The notes beneath the pieces were generated by a model. The model was not told the origin of the DNA, ran no database searches, and saw nothing but the letters and a program-made list of their open reading frames with translations. 64,000 nucleotides of DNA from JANYHF01 sp963732765 (lineage in GTDB: Bacteria > Pseudomonadota > Alphaproteobacteria > Rhizobiales > Hyphomicrobiaceae): positions 1,086,040-1,150,039 of the forward strand of contig CAVTAS010000010.1 in assembly GCA_963732765.1 (NCBI GenBank), given 5' to 3'. Both the position numbers and the translations under genes were made by a program. Of this stretch, positions 53,607 to 64,000 are shown piece by piece (position 1 is the stretch's first letter; each line of letters begins with the position of its first letter).

Positions 53607-54829
53607 TTGGATAACGTTCTCATCATCGGGGCGGGAGCCGCCGGCTCTGTTACGGCGCAAAAATGCGCGATGAACCGCGACGTGTTCAAGAAAATCCACC
53701 TCGCCTCGCGCCGCCTCGAAAGCTGCGAGAAGGTCGCCAAGCAGTGCAAGACCAAGATCGACATTTCGCAGGTCGATGCCGACAACGTCGCCGCCACCGT
53801 CAAGCTGATCAAGAAGGTCAAGCCCGACCTGGTCATCAACATGGCGCTGCCCTATCAAGACCTGCCGATCATGGATGCGTGCCTGGAGACCGGCGTGCAC
53901 TACATGGACACCGCCAACTACGAGCCGCGCGACGAAGCCAAGTTCACCTACAAATGGCAGTGGCCGTATCACGCCAAGTACAAGGCCAAGGGCATCATGG
54001 CCATTCTCGGCTGCGGCTTCGATCCCGGCCAGTCGAACATCTATTGCGCCTACGCGCAGGAATTCCTGTTCGACGAGATCGAGCAGATCGACATCATCGA
54101 TTGCAACGACGGCAGCCACGGCAAAGCGTTCGCAACCAACTTCAATCCGGAAATCAATCTGCGCGAAGTCACCCAGCGCGGCAAATACTGGAAAGATGGC
54201 AAGTGGATCGAAATCGACCCGCTTGTCGATTTCGCGCATGATCGACTATCCGGAAGTCGGCCCGCGCAAATCGTACCTCATCTATCACGAGGAAGAAGAA
54301 AGCCTCGTCAAGAACATCAAGGGCCTCAAGCAGATCCGCTTCTGGATGACGTTCTCGGACAACTACATCAAGCACCTCGACGTGCTGCAGAACGTCGGCA
54401 TGACGCGCATCGATCCCGTGATGTACAAAGGCAATCCGGTAATCCCGATGGAGTTCCTGAAGGAGCTGCTGCCGCCGCCGTCGTCGCTCGGCAAAAACTA
54501 CACCGGCCGCACCTCGATCGGCTGCATCTTCCGCGGCAAGAAGAACGGCAAGACAGAAGCGCACGATCATCTATAACGTCTGCGATCACGCCCAATGCTA
54601 TAAGGAAACCGGCGCGCAAGCGGTGTCGTACACGACCGGCGTTCCGCCTGTCGTCGGCGCCATGATGCTGTTCAAGGGTCACTGGCAGGGCGCGAAAAGC
54701 GGCGTGTTCAACGTCGAGCAGCTGCCCTCCAAGCCGTTCATGGACGAAATCGGCAAGCAAGGCCTGCCGTGGCACATCAAAGAAATCAAGGTCAGCGATC
54801 AGAAAGAACTGTTTGCGGTGAAGACGTGA
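53607..54829 (+). pseudogene. Carboxynorspermidine/carboxyspermidine dehydrogenase, two frameshifts
   Basis: TTG start 6 bases after AAGGAG. The Rossmann N-terminus is LIIGAGAAGSVTAQKCAMNR, followed by ALPYQDLPIMDACLETGVHY and GCGFDPGQSNIYCAYAQEF, all typical of the saccharopine-dehydrogenase-like polyamine enzyme. It shifts near 54238 (resuming IDYPEVGPRKSYLIYHEEEE) and near 54551 (resuming RTIIYNVCDHAQCYKETGAQ), then runs to 54829. It joins aspartate semialdehyde to putrescine or diaminopropane. Works with the decarboxylase downstream. Confidence 0.87.
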
Positions 54830-54835
54830 CACCAA

Positions 54836-54871
54836 GCCCGCTCTTTTTCCCCAATGCAAAAGAGAGCGGGC
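54836..54871 (+). terminator. Terminator-like hairpin after the dehydrogenase
   Basis: GCCCGCTCT (54836-54844) pairs with AGAGCGGGC (54863-54871) around an 18-base loop; a weak T-rich tail follows. Confidence 0.6.
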
Positions 54872-54911
54872 CTTAAATTATTCTTGATTGCCCTCGATGA
54901 CTGAGCGGACC

Positions 54912-55373
54912 ATGACCCTGAAACGTGTTGCCAAAGTCATCGCAGCTCTAACACCCGTGCTTGCCGGCTGCTCGTCCTCGGGCCCACCAACCATTGCCGC
55001 AATTTCAAAGCCGGCCGCGGTCGGCACAGAGCCAACAACCGACACCGCCACCCGGGCCAGCCCGGTCATCGTGGCTCGTCCTGCAAGGGTGTATGTGATG
55101 ACGTCGGTCGATCCATCGTGCCGCTCGCTAGCGGCACCCGAAATCATCATAACGCGCCCTCCCGCCAAGGGCGACATTACGTTTAAGCCGGGCCAGCAAA
55201 CAACGTTAGCGGCGACCGCTCAAGGCACGTGCCTCGGACGGATGGCAACAGGCACGGGCATTTACTACACGGCGCGCGCCGGAAGCAGTGGTACAGACCA
55301 ATTCGCAATCGAAGCCAAGGCTGCGACGGGCGAAGTGGCGAACCGCGTCTTCGAAGTCAAGATTACCGAATAG
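54912..55373 (+). CDS. Hypothetical lipoprotein
   Basis: 153 aa from the ATG at 54912. LTPVLAGCSSSG is a lipobox, so the protein is lipid-anchored at about residue 20. The mature part has no recognised domain; KGDITFKPGQQTTLAATAQG and SGTDQFAIEAKAATGEVANR have the alternating pattern of a small beta-sandwich. It sits between the two carboxyspermidine-pathway genes but need not share their function. Confidence 0.65.
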   Translation: MTLKRVAKVIAALTPVLAGCSSSGPPTIAAISKPAAVGTEPTTDTATRASPVIVARPARVYVMTSVDPSCRSLAAPEIIITRPPAKGDITFKPGQQTTLAATAQGTCLGRMATGTGIYYTARAGSSGTDQFAIEAKAATGEVANRVFEVKITE

Positions 55374-55535
55374 TCACCGCCGTTTAGCCTTCCGAAGCGA
55401 CACCTCGCCCCTTCCGCCCGCAGCCGGGCGATGCCATATAACGGCGATCAGCAAGCCGCTAGGCGTGTGGGAACAGTGATCCCCTATGGCGCGCCCTCAA
55501 GGTGATCGCTTTTATCGACAGGATCTGACCGCTCC

Positions 55536-56703
55536 ATGACCACGCTCGCGCCGAAACTTCCGCACAACATCGCGACGCCCGTCTACGTTCTCGACGAGAC
55601 GGCGCTGAAAAAAAATATGACCGTCGCAGCACGCATCAAGAAGGAAGCAGGCTGCAAGATTTTGCTGGCGACCAAAGCGTTCTCACTTCCCGCCGCCTTT
55701 CCTTTGATGCGCGAAACGCTCGATGGATCAACAGCCAGCGGCGAATACGAAGCGCGCATGGGGGCTGAGGAATTCGGCAAGGAAGTGCACGTCTACTCAC
55801 CGGCATTCATTCCCGGCGAAGTCGAACGGCTGACCAAAATCGCCAAGCACATCTACTTCAATTCCGCTGAACAAATTCATCGCTATCTGCCGGTTGTCAA
55901 AAAGGCGGGAGGCGTAAAGATCGGCTTGCGCATCAACCCCGGCTACAGCCAAGCAACTCTCGGCGGGCCACTCTATGACCCGTGCGCGCCGTATTCGCGT
56001 TTTGGAGCAACGCCCGACACTCTCGACGATGTTCCGTGGGATGAAGTGTCGAATTCTTCACATCCATGCATTGTGCGAAGCAAAGCACTCGGGCTCGGTG
56101 GGGCTCATCGAACACGTTGCAAAAAACTTTGCGCCGTATATTCGCAAGGTGGACGCAGTAAACTTCGGTGGCGGGCACTTCGTCAACAAGCCTGGTTATA
56201 ACGTCGATGCGCTGATTAAGGCGATCAAAGCCTTTCGCGCAGAGTTCGGCGTTGACGTGATTCTGGAGCCAGGTGCCGGTCTGGTTGTCGATACCGGCTA
56301 TCTCGTCGCCAGTGTGATTGGCATTCACCGCAATGTGAAGGACATCGCCATCCTAGATGCGTCGGCTTCAACGCACATGCCGGACGTCCTCGAAGTTCCC
56401 TATACGCCAAGCGTAATTGGTGCGGACATTATCCAGCCCGGAACAATCAGCGGTAAGCCACATAGCTACATCCTCGGCGGCAAGACCTGCATGACCGGCG
56501 ACGTGATTGGCGAATACGCGTTCAATAAACCGCTGTCCGTCGGCGATCATGTGATCTTTACCGATATGATGCAGTACTCGTTCGTGAAGAATAATACCTT
56601 TAACGGCGTGCCTTTGCCGGATCTTGCGGTTCTTGACGAGGCAGGAACTTTCCGCGTTCTGCGAACCTTTGGCTATGCCGACTTCCGCCACAGGCTGGGT
56701 TAA
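55536..56703 (+). pseudogene. nspC: Carboxynorspermidine/carboxyspermidine decarboxylase, one frameshift
   Basis: About 388 aa PLP enzyme, alanine-racemase fold. KILLATKAFSLPAAFPLM holds the PLP Lys; INPGYSQATLGGPLYDPCAP follows. One or two indels near 56045, then RILHIHALCEAKHSGSVGLI, VNFGGGHFVNKPGYNVDALI, DVILEPGAGLVVDTGYLVAS and GKTCMTGDVIGEYAF, the active-site Cys region. It converts carboxy(nor)spermidine to (nor)spermidine, which is the route many alphaproteobacteria use to make spermidine. Confidence 0.87.
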
Positions 56704-56811
56704 CACTTGTCGCCGCCGCCACGTTGCCGATTGCGGATATTGCGGCCATCGCCGCAACGTTAATCTCAGGCAATGCACTGTCCGGTCTCAAACTTTAAAT
56801 TGATCTGATCC

Positions 56812-59458
56812 ATGAAACCTGAAACACCGCACCCCGTTCTACTGTCGGATTACACGCCGCCTCCGTATCTTATCGGCAAAGTGGATCTATCAATCTCGCT
56901 CGATCCGGCGCGCGCGCAAGTCAAAGCTAAATTTCACGTTCGACGCAATCCGGAATACCCGGGCGCGCAATCCCTGCGGTTAGATGGCGAATATCTCGAA
57001 CTCGTTCAATTCGGCATCAATGGCGTCGAGTTGACGACTGCGGAATATTCCCTCGACGAGACCGGCATCACGGTGTATGCGCCGCCGCAGGTGCCATTCA
57101 CGCTCACAGTCACGACGTTCGTCAATCCGCAGGCCAACACGGCGCTGCAAGGCATCTATCTATCGCGCGGGGTCTATTGCTCGCAGTGCGAGGCGCAAGG
57201 CTTCCGCCGCATCACGTTCTTTACCGACCGCCCGGACGTGCTGTCCGTCTATACAGTGCGTCTCGAAGCCGATGTCAAAACTGCGCCCATTCTGCTGGCC
57301 AACGGCAACCCAACAGAACGCGGCACGCTGGCGGGCGGGCAGCGCCACTATGCGGTATGGCATGATCCACACCCTAAGCCGTCGTATCTTTTTGCGATTG
57401 TCGGCGGCGATCTGGCACCGGTTTCGTCGAACTTCAAAACCATGTCCGGCCGCGATGTCGATTTGAGAATTTACGTCGAGCATGGCAAGGAAAGCCGGGC
57501 TCATTGGGCAATGGATTCGTTGAAGCGTTCGATGATCTGGGACGAGCGCCGCTTTGGCCGTGAATACGACCTCGACGTATTCAACATCGTCGCCGTATCG
57601 GATTTCAACATGGGCGCCATGGAGAACAAAGGCCTCAATATTTTCAACGACAGGCTTATTTTTGCATCGTCAGAAACGGCGACCGACGCCAACTATGAGG
57701 CCATCGAAAGCGTCGTCGCGCATGAATATTTCCATAACTGGACCGGAAACCGGATCACCTGCCGTGACTGGTTCCAGCTCTGCCTTAAAGAAGGGCTGAC
57801 AGTCTATCGTGATCAGGAATTTTCCAGCGACGAGCGCTCGCGCACCGTGCAGCGCATCTCAGACGTGCGCCAATTGCAAGCGCTGCAGTTTCCCGAAGAC
57901 CAGGGTCCACTCTCGCACGCGGTGCGCCCTGAGAGTTATATCGAGATCAACAACTTCTATACAGCGACTGTTTACGAGAAGGGTGCTGAGCTCGTCCGCA
58001 TGATCGAAACGATCTTGGGCCCTGAAAAATTCCGCGCCGGAATGGATCTCTATTTCGACCGCCACGACGGTGATGCCGCGACGATTGAGGATTTCCTCAC
58101 CTGCTTCGAAGATGCGAGCGGACAGTCGCTTCAACATTTCAAGCTGTGGTATTCGCAATCCGGAACGCCGGAACTTGTCTGCGATTTCCGTCATGACCCG
58201 GTCAACAAAACCGCCGAACTGTGGTCCACAGAACGTCAAACCAACCACAGCCCAGCCGCAAAAAGAGCCGCTCTTTATTCCGCTCAAACTTGCGCTGCTC
58301 GGCGGCAATGGCCAGGAAATCGACCTCGAACTCCAGCGGTAAAGCTCTGCGGCCTGGCGTTTTGGCCGTCACCGAGCGCACGCAGTCGTTCAAATTCAAG
58401 AACATCGCGACCCGGCCCGTACCGTCACTGCTGCGCGGCTTCTCTGCGCCCGTCAACGTGACCATTGATCTGTCCGACAGCCGACCTCGCATTTCTGATG
58501 CGCCATGACAGCGATCTCTTCAACCGCTGGAAAGCCGGCAACCGGTTTGCGCGCACGCACCATGTTGAGCGCCCTCGCTGACGGAACGCCGGAGGCGACG
58601 GAAGCCGGCGCCGTCCGCTACGCCGCAGCTCTGGCTGCGGCACTCGAGAATCCGGGCATCGACGACGCCTATAAGGCCGAGCTGCTCAAGCTGCCAACGC
58701 CGTCCGACATCGCCCGCGAAAGGGCTCCAACGTCGATCCTGCCGCCATTCATCAAGGCACACCGCGCCTTGAGCCGGCAGTTGGCGACATCGCTCGCGCC
58801 CGTGCTTGAGAAAATTTACGCAACCGCCGCAAGCACCTGCCGTATACGCCGGATGCCGAAAGTGCCGGGCGGCGCGCTTTGCGCAACGCGGCGCTGACAC
58901 TTGCTGACCAGCCGCGGCACACCTGCCGACCACACGCGGCTTGAGCGCCATTACGCCGGCGCGATCCAACATGACCGATAGCGCCCATGCGCTGTCGCTT
59001 CTTGCAGGCCTCGATATCCCAGCCCGCCGCCGGCCTTACTCAGCTTCTTCGAACGCTGGCAGGGTGATCATCTGGTCATCGACATGTGGTTCACCGCGCA
59101 GGCTCAGTCGCCGCTCGACACGACACTCGATACTGTTCGCGAATCTGACCGCGCATCCGCTGTTCAAACTCTCGACACCAAACAAGGTGCGGGCCCTGCT
59201 CGGCGCGTTCGCCATGGCCAACCCGTTGCAGTTCAACCGTGCTGACGGCGCGGGCTACGACTTCCTCGCCGGAAAGGTGCTGGAAGTTGACAAGCTTAAT
59301 CCACAAGTTGCCGCCCGCCTGCTCGGTGCGTTCCGCAGCTACCGGGCGCTCGAGCCGAAGCGTCAGGCGTTGGCCGCTGCGGCCCTGAGAAGGTTGCTGC
59401 AGCACCGGACATGTCGCGCGACATCCGCGAGATTGTCATGCGCATGATCGAGGAGTAA
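56812..59458 (+). pseudogene. pepN: Aminopeptidase N, several frameshifts in the C-terminal half
   Basis: About 880 aa when joined, M1 zinc aminopeptidase of the E. coli PepN type. The first 470 residues are intact: FNMGAMENKGLNIFNDRLIF (GAMEN exopeptidase motif) and VVAHEYFHNWTGNR (HExxH) with KEGLTVYRDQEF (third zinc ligand Glu). From about 58230 on at least six indels occur (NIATRPVPSLLRGFSAPVNV, LFNRWKAGNRFART, TPSDIARERAPTSILPPFIK, LTAHPLFKLSTPNKVRALLG, IREIVMRMIEE). It releases N-terminal amino acids from peptides. Confidence 0.87.
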
Positions 59459-59676
59459 TCGCCGAGCCGCCGCGCCCTCAAAACACTCTTAAACCTCGCC
59501 AAAATTAACTTTTGCGCTGTTTGCCTCAATTCAACCTAATTCTTTTTCCGCGACATTTATTCTCCCTCGACAGGTGAGTCGCAAATCAGCGAGTTTGATT
59601 CTTCACGATCACGACAGAGCGCGTTTCTTGCTCTGCGCGCGGGGGCGCAAAGTTTAAATTTTGGGGAATTTTCAAG

Positions 59677-60740
59677 ATGGCGTGGACCTTGTCCGCCCCT
59701 CATCGGGGAACTGTTGCCGCGACTGCGGCGGTATTCAGCAGCCATCGCCTACTCAATGTAACCGTACAACGCGCCGCCTTGCGATTGGGACGCGGCGATG
59801 TTGCCCGGGGCCTTAGCATCGGTTTCGCTGCGTTCCTTACCTTCGCTGGCGCAGCCGCCCCCAACATGCCGGCGGCAGCCATGACCGGGACTCTTGTTCG
59901 TCAGCGGCGCAATACTTGTCCTCTACGCCTCTTTCTCGTCGCGCCTCGACGCCACCCCTGATGATCGGCTTTTGCCAACAACCGGCGTGCGCGCCACAGA
60001 CGGCGCGACCCAACGCACCGCCGCAAAATCCTGTTTGACCGAGTTGCTGACCGCGCAGCCAACAACGACCAATTGCGATGCCGCAGCGTTTGCACGCCTA
60101 ACCTCACATATGAGCCACGAATTGCGTACGCCGCTGAACGCCATCCTCGGCTTTTCGGAAATGATGTCGAATGAGGTCTTCGGACCGCTCGGGTCAAGCG
60201 CCTACGCCGGCTATGCTCGCGACATCCACGCTAGCGGTATCTGCTTGTTGAAGTCTGCCGAAGATGCGCTCGCCATTACGTCACTGCTCACGGCGCCTGA
60301 TCACCAGCATCGCTTAGCGACAGCAACGCCGCACTGGCAACTCCGAAGCGATTGCCTTCCACGCCCAAGGCTTGGCTATGCGAGGCATCACGACATCCTG
60401 CACTGTCGATGCTGATGCCGAAATGATGGCTGCGCCTCAGACTGCCCGCCAGTTACTGATTAACTTGGTTGCGGACGCGGCCCAGCGCATCGAAAATGGC
60501 GGACAACTCTCAATCGCATCACGCACCACCGACGATACCATCGAAATTCTCGTCAGTATTTCTGGCCGCACTGTTCTCTTCAGCGACTGCGGTGACAGCT
60601 TCTCCATGCTCCTCGCACGAACCCTCAGCGAGCTTTCCGGCGCAACGCTGTCAGCCGACCTGCCGCTCAGAACGCAAACCGGTGAGTGGCACGTGGCAGC
60701 CCGCTTTGCCCGCGCCGCGCAGAACGATTTCTTCGCTTGA
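59677..60740 (+). pseudogene. Sensor histidine kinase, frameshifted
   Basis: Membrane segment LSIGFAAFLTFAGAAAPNMP, shift near 59895, FVSGAILVLYASFSSRLDAT (second helix), then the phospho-His motif HMSHELRTPLNAILGFSEMM near 60115. After shifts near 60290 and 60385, LLINLVADAAQRIENGGQLS is the N-box of the ATPase domain, which then looks shortened and weak in G-boxes. The cognate regulator is not next to it. Bases 59459-59676 show no gene. Confidence 0.72.
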
Positions 60741-60766
60741 ACGTCACTGGATCTAGCGTTTGCCAC

Positions 60767-61330
60767 TCAGTCGCGCTCGTCGCCGTCCTTGCCTTTGCCG
60801 TCGCCGTCTCCATCACGGCGGCCGCGATGACCGTGGCGGAACATATGCGGGCGGCGCTTTTCACGCCATCCTTGCAATAGGCGGCGCTCGTCGGCTGTCA
60901 GCTTCGACGCGGTATCGGCCAATGCCGCCGCTGTCGCCGATTTGAGACGGCTCTCCGCCTCTGACAATTTATCAGTCGCAGCTTTGTATTTGTCCTTATC
61001 GAACGGCTCAGCCGTGAGCGCGGCGTTCGATTCCGTCCACGCCTCACGAACCGCCTTGCGCAACGGGCGGATTGTCTGCCGCGCCGCTGTAATATCATCG
61101 CGCACCTGCTTCTGCCGGTCGCCCGGAAGGTCGCGCACAAAGCCCATCAATCCAGCGTCCTCACCGAGGCGGCCACCAGGGCCATGGCGATGATGCCACA
61201 TCGCTCTGGCGATGCCGCCGACAAACAGCAGGTTCAGTGCTAGCGACGCAATCAGCACCGCTTTCATCCAACGCGGGCGCCCAGAAACTGCGCCACCAGA
61301 CACTGCGCCACCATTCTCGCTCGTCGTCAT
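60767..61330 (-). CDS. Periplasmic heavy-metal sensor (CpxP/CnrX-like)
   Basis: 187 aa. One N-terminal membrane anchor WMKAVLIASLALNLLFVGGI, then a helical periplasmic domain with FVRDLPGDRQKQVRDDITAA and RPLRKAVREAWTESNAALTA, as in the Metal_resist/Spy-CpxP group. The C-terminal tail is rich in His, Arg, Gly and Asp (about 20 residues) and may bind metal. Its start overlaps the upstream gene by 4 bases (ATGA), so it is the third gene of an ECF sigma operon. Confidence 0.82.
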   Translation of the reverse strand: MTTSENGGAVSGGAVSGRPRWMKAVLIASLALNLLFVGGIARAMWHHRHGPGGRLGEDAGLMGFVRDLPGDRQKQVRDDITAARQTIRPLRKAVREAWTESNAALTAEPFDKDKYKAATDKLSEAESRLKSATAAALADTASKLTADERRLLQGWREKRRPHMFRHGHRGRRDGDGDGKGKDGDERD

Positions 61331-61839
61331 AGCAAGTCCTCGTTCAAGAGACCGTCGGCTTCGTCGGACTGCGCCAACTGCTGGCCACTCGCGCCCGCGT
61401 TGTCCGATCCGCTAAAGGCCGATGTAGCGAGCGTGCCGATGGTCGCGTTCTGACCGGCCAGAATGCCGAGCGCTAAGGACGCCGCCAATGCCGCGCCAGC
61501 GTAAGAATTTGCCCGCCATTTGTTGACATGCGGTGGAGCAACCCGCTGCGAACCTTCCGCCGCCGTCCGCGGCTGACGCTCAGCGCGGGCAACGATCCGA
61601 TCGACAATTTCGGTGTGACGCGCCTCGCCAATCTTCGGCGCAAACGCAAGCACCTGATCCAGTGCGCGGGCCGATGCCAGCCGGCGCTTCGCCTCGCCAC
61701 TTGAAGCAACAAATGCTGACAGCCGGTCGCGCGCAGCCATTGGCCACCGGGACGCGTCCGCGCCATACGCTTCGAGCGTCGCATCCAGCATTGCCAGGGA
61801 CTGCGCCTGTTGCTGAGCTTGATCCAGAGAATTAGTCAT
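61327..61839 (-). CDS. Probable anti-sigma factor
   Basis: 170 aa. N-terminal cytoplasmic helical part (LDATLEAYGADASRWPMAAR), a single membrane helix AGAALAASLALGILAG near residue 118, and a short periplasmic tail. It follows an ECF sigma gene and its GGAGG ribosome site lies within the sigma gene end, so they are coupled. Assigned by position and topology; no zinc-binding HxxxCxxC motif is present. Confidence 0.65.
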   Translation of the reverse strand: MTNSLDQAQQQAQSLAMLDATLEAYGADASRWPMAARDRLSAFVASSGEAKRRLASARALDQVLAFAPKIGEARHTEIVDRIVARAERQPRTAAEGSQRVAPPHVNKWRANSYAGAALAASLALGILAGQNATIGTLATSAFSGSDNAGASGQQLAQSDEADGLLNEDLL

Positions 61840-61842
61840 CTC

Positions 61843-62481
61843 TCATACGCCTCCGAAGTCCTCAGTACCGTTTTGCACCAACAAGGCTTTCCACTCGCCC
61901 TGTAATTCCGCTTTTAACTGCCGCCGGGCCCTTCCCAGCAACGACTTTACGGCTTCGTCCGATATCCCCATCACCGACGCCACTTCACTCTGGCTCATGC
62001 CTTCGTAGTGGAACAACGTCAGCGCCAGCCGTTGGCGCTCAGGCAATGTCTTCAACGCCTGATCGACCCGGCGCTGTAAAATCTTTCTCTTCCAGCGACA
62101 CCTGCTGCCGCGGCGGATCTGCCTGTTCTGGCAACTCTTCCACGACCGTCAACCTTTGCCGCCCGCGCACCCGGTCGATGCACAAATTCGAAACCACGCG
62201 GCGGAGCCACGGCTTAACACCACCAATTCCGACGTCCAGCTTAGACCCCGCGCGCCACAGCCTTAAGAAAGCCTCCTGCGCCACGTCTTCGGCTTCGGCA
62301 TCATCGCGCAACATGCGCCGCGCAATCCCGGTCACGGCACCGAGATGACGCTCGGTCAGGGTGCGGAACGCAGACGCGTCGCCTCTCGCCGATCGCGCGA
62401 CCAGTTCGGTCTCATCACCGGCTGCGCCTGCGTCAGCGCTTGGCTTTCCGCACGTACCGTTGCCACCGCACCCCTCGGCAT
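61843..62481 (-). pseudogene. ECF RNA polymerase sigma factor, two frameshifts
   Basis: About 212 aa when joined. ATG at 62481 (MPRGAVATVRAESQALTQAQ), shift near 62405, DETELVARSARGDASAFRTL, shift near 62345, RRMLRDDAEAEDVAQEAFLR (sigma region 2) and VVSNLCIDRVRGRQRLTVVE; shift near 62075, then TLPERQRLALTLFHYEGMSQ and VMGISDEAVKSLLGRARRQL (region 4). It would direct transcription of its own operon with the anti-sigma and metal-sensor genes in response to an envelope or metal signal. Confidence 0.82.
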
Positions 62482-62608
62482 GTTGAACGCCCGTTGCCTT
62501 TCGACCCGTCTAATCAGGTCAGCCGCGCCAGTCTGCGCCACCTTTGCGCATCATGTCTGTAGCTGTGGAACGGCTTCATGGAAAAATTCCGTCGCTCACT
62601 GCACGGCG

Positions 62609-64000
62609 CTATTGGATGAGGTGATCAAAGGCCTGGTGAACAAGGCTAAGTTCCGCCTTCAAGACAGTCTCCAGAGCCTCAAACGTCTGCACCCCGCCCG
62701 CTTTGGCGAGGAGCAATTTCAGCCGCCAGGCGCCGTTTTAGGGTCGAAGCCGTGGTCCAAGCTGAGCCGGAGCAGCTGTGTCAAATCGTGGAACAGCCGG
62801 CCGGCCGCGGGTCAACTGCTCGCACGTGTCAACCGGCAATGATCCCCGCTTTGCTAAGCCGCGCCAGCGCCCCAAGCGTGTTCTGGTCGAGCACGCCGGG
62901 ATGATCCGCAGCACTGACAAGTTGCAGATACTGAGCGATGAATTCAAGATCAACGAGACCGCCGCGCACTTGCTTCAAGTCCCAGATGTCGGCCGTGCCT
63001 TTTTCCATGGCGATCCGCGCCCGCATGTCGCGAACATCGGTCGTGATGACGGCGCGGTTCCGCGGCTTGGTCAACACCGCGCGGATACTGGCGTCCACCT
63101 CATCTTGCAAGCGGAACGACCCGGCAACAACGCGCGCCCGCGTCAATGCCAAGTGCTCCCAGGTCCAGGCTTCACCATTCTGATAGTCGTTGAAACTCGA
63201 TAGCCGCGTCGCAACGGGTCCCTTTTGACCTGACGGACGAAGCCGCATATCAACGTCGTAGAGCCCGCCCTCCGCCGTCTGCGCCGACAGCGCGGTGATC
63301 AGGCGTTGCGTCAGCCGCGCATAATAGTGGCTGGGAGCCAATGGGCGGCGGCCATCAGACTGCACGGCACCGGCTGCGCAATCATAGATCAAGATAAGGT
63401 CGATGTCGGACGACGCGGTCATTTCGCGTCCACCGAGTTTTCCCATCGCGACGACAACAGCTTCGCCGCCGGGTACGCGCCCGTGTTCATGCTCGAACGA
63501 GCGCATGACTTCCAGCAACAGGGCGGCAATCAAACGCTCGGCAATCAGTGCGTAAGCGGCGCCTGCCTCCGCCGCCGACACACGGCCAGCCAGCACACGC
63601 ACGCCGACCAGGAAAGATTGCTCGCTGCCGATGACCCGAGCCGTATCCAAAATATCCTGCATCGGATCGTCGGGAAGCTTCGAGCGCGCCAAACGGAATT
63701 CGCTTGAAAGCAGCGCGTCAAGTTCATCGGCATTGACGTCGTGACTGAGCAGGCGCGGATCAAGCACAGCGTCCAGAAGGCGGCGGCGGCGCGAGAGAAT
63801 GCGCGCGAGGCGCGGCGTCGATCCCATGATGCTGGCGATCAACTGCATCAGCGACGGATTGGCCTTGAGCAGCGAGAACAGCTGCACGCCCGCCGGTAAT
63901 TCACTCAAGAAATTATCGAAACTCGCAATTGCGGCGTCTGGATCTACGGTGTCGGCCAATGCCGCGATCAGCATGGGCTGCACTTCCGTCAATCGCTCAC
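62609..64000 (-). CDS. glnE: Glutamine synthetase adenylyltransferase, C-terminal part, frameshifted
   Basis: Open to the right edge of the window; the N-terminal adenylyl-removing domain lies outside. Visible: DNFLSELPAGVQLFSLLKAN, then the nucleotidyltransferase motif GKLGGREMTASSDIDLILIY with the GxD/SD acidic pair, EGGLYDVDMRLRPSGQKGP and DLKQVRGGLVDLEFIAQYLQ. A shift near 62830 changes frame, and the end LTRAAGRLFHDLTQLLRLSL and KLLLAKAGGVQTFEALETVL is restored up to the stop at 62609. The enzyme adenylylates and deadenylylates glutamine synthetase under control of PII. Confidence 0.87.

Overview
The window reads as GC-rich alphaproteobacterial DNA (probably Hyphomicrobiales-like: Omp2-type porins starting ADLGGDCCADLEERV, polyamine uptake and oxidation genes, a quinoprotein alcohol-oxidation cluster). 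It is probably two pieces joined at about 38164-38465. That 300-base segment is roughly 22% GC (hand count 52/240 for 38221-38460) and encodes the C-terminal end of an IS982-like transposase. The gene on its left (an FAD monooxygenase) has lost its 3' part and the gene on its right (a LuxR-type response regulator) has lost its 5' part. The two sides also differ in reading-frame integrity (about 6 of 29 genes frameshifted on the left, about 18 of 24 on the right) and in repeats (many large palindromic REP-like elements on the left, none of that kind seen on the right). I read the window as either a chimeric contig or a real low-GC insertion with flanking deletions.

Left part, 1-38163. Murein endopeptidase mepA; glyS and glyQ split by a vapBC-type toxin-antitoxin pair and a small membrane protein gene; an SDR oxidoreductase; a putrescine module (spuC-like aminotransferase, puuA-like gamma-glutamylputrescine synthetase, GntR/FCD regulator with a palindromic operator, potFGHI importer); tRNA-Lys; an indolepyruvate oxidoreductase pair (iorA intact, iorB with many indels); a cyclase-family hydrolase, a GST, a DUF983 protein, a NUDIX hydrolase and pncB; then a tandem array of seven porins (24451-36987), most with their own terminator and separated by REP-like palindromes, four of them frameshifted.

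Right part, 38466-64000. Two LuxR-type response regulators; a bufferin-like RiPP metallophore operon (bufA precursor, DUF692/MNIO enzyme bufB, DUF2063 partner bufC); a quinoprotein alcohol-oxidation cluster (CXXCW rhodanese-like protein, YVTN beta-propeller, cytochrome c, periplasmic binding protein, fused SoxYZ-like carrier, zinc metallohydrolase, and a PQQ alcohol dehydrogenase with the Asp-Phe-Asp signature of lanthanide-dependent enzymes); a DUF1194 protein, a second fused SoxYZ-like carrier and soxCD-like genes; carboxy(nor)spermidine dehydrogenase and decarboxylase; aminopeptidase N; a histidine kinase; an ECF sigma/anti-sigma/periplasmic metal-sensor operon; and the C-terminal part of glnE. 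Most indels in this half leave conserved protein sequence readable on both sides of the shift, which points to base-calling or assembly error more than to decay.

Functional themes: polyamine import and catabolism on the left and carboxyspermidine-route synthesis on the right; periplasmic alcohol oxidation feeding cytochrome c; and metal handling (bufferin, lanthanide-type dehydrogenase, metal-sensor operon).
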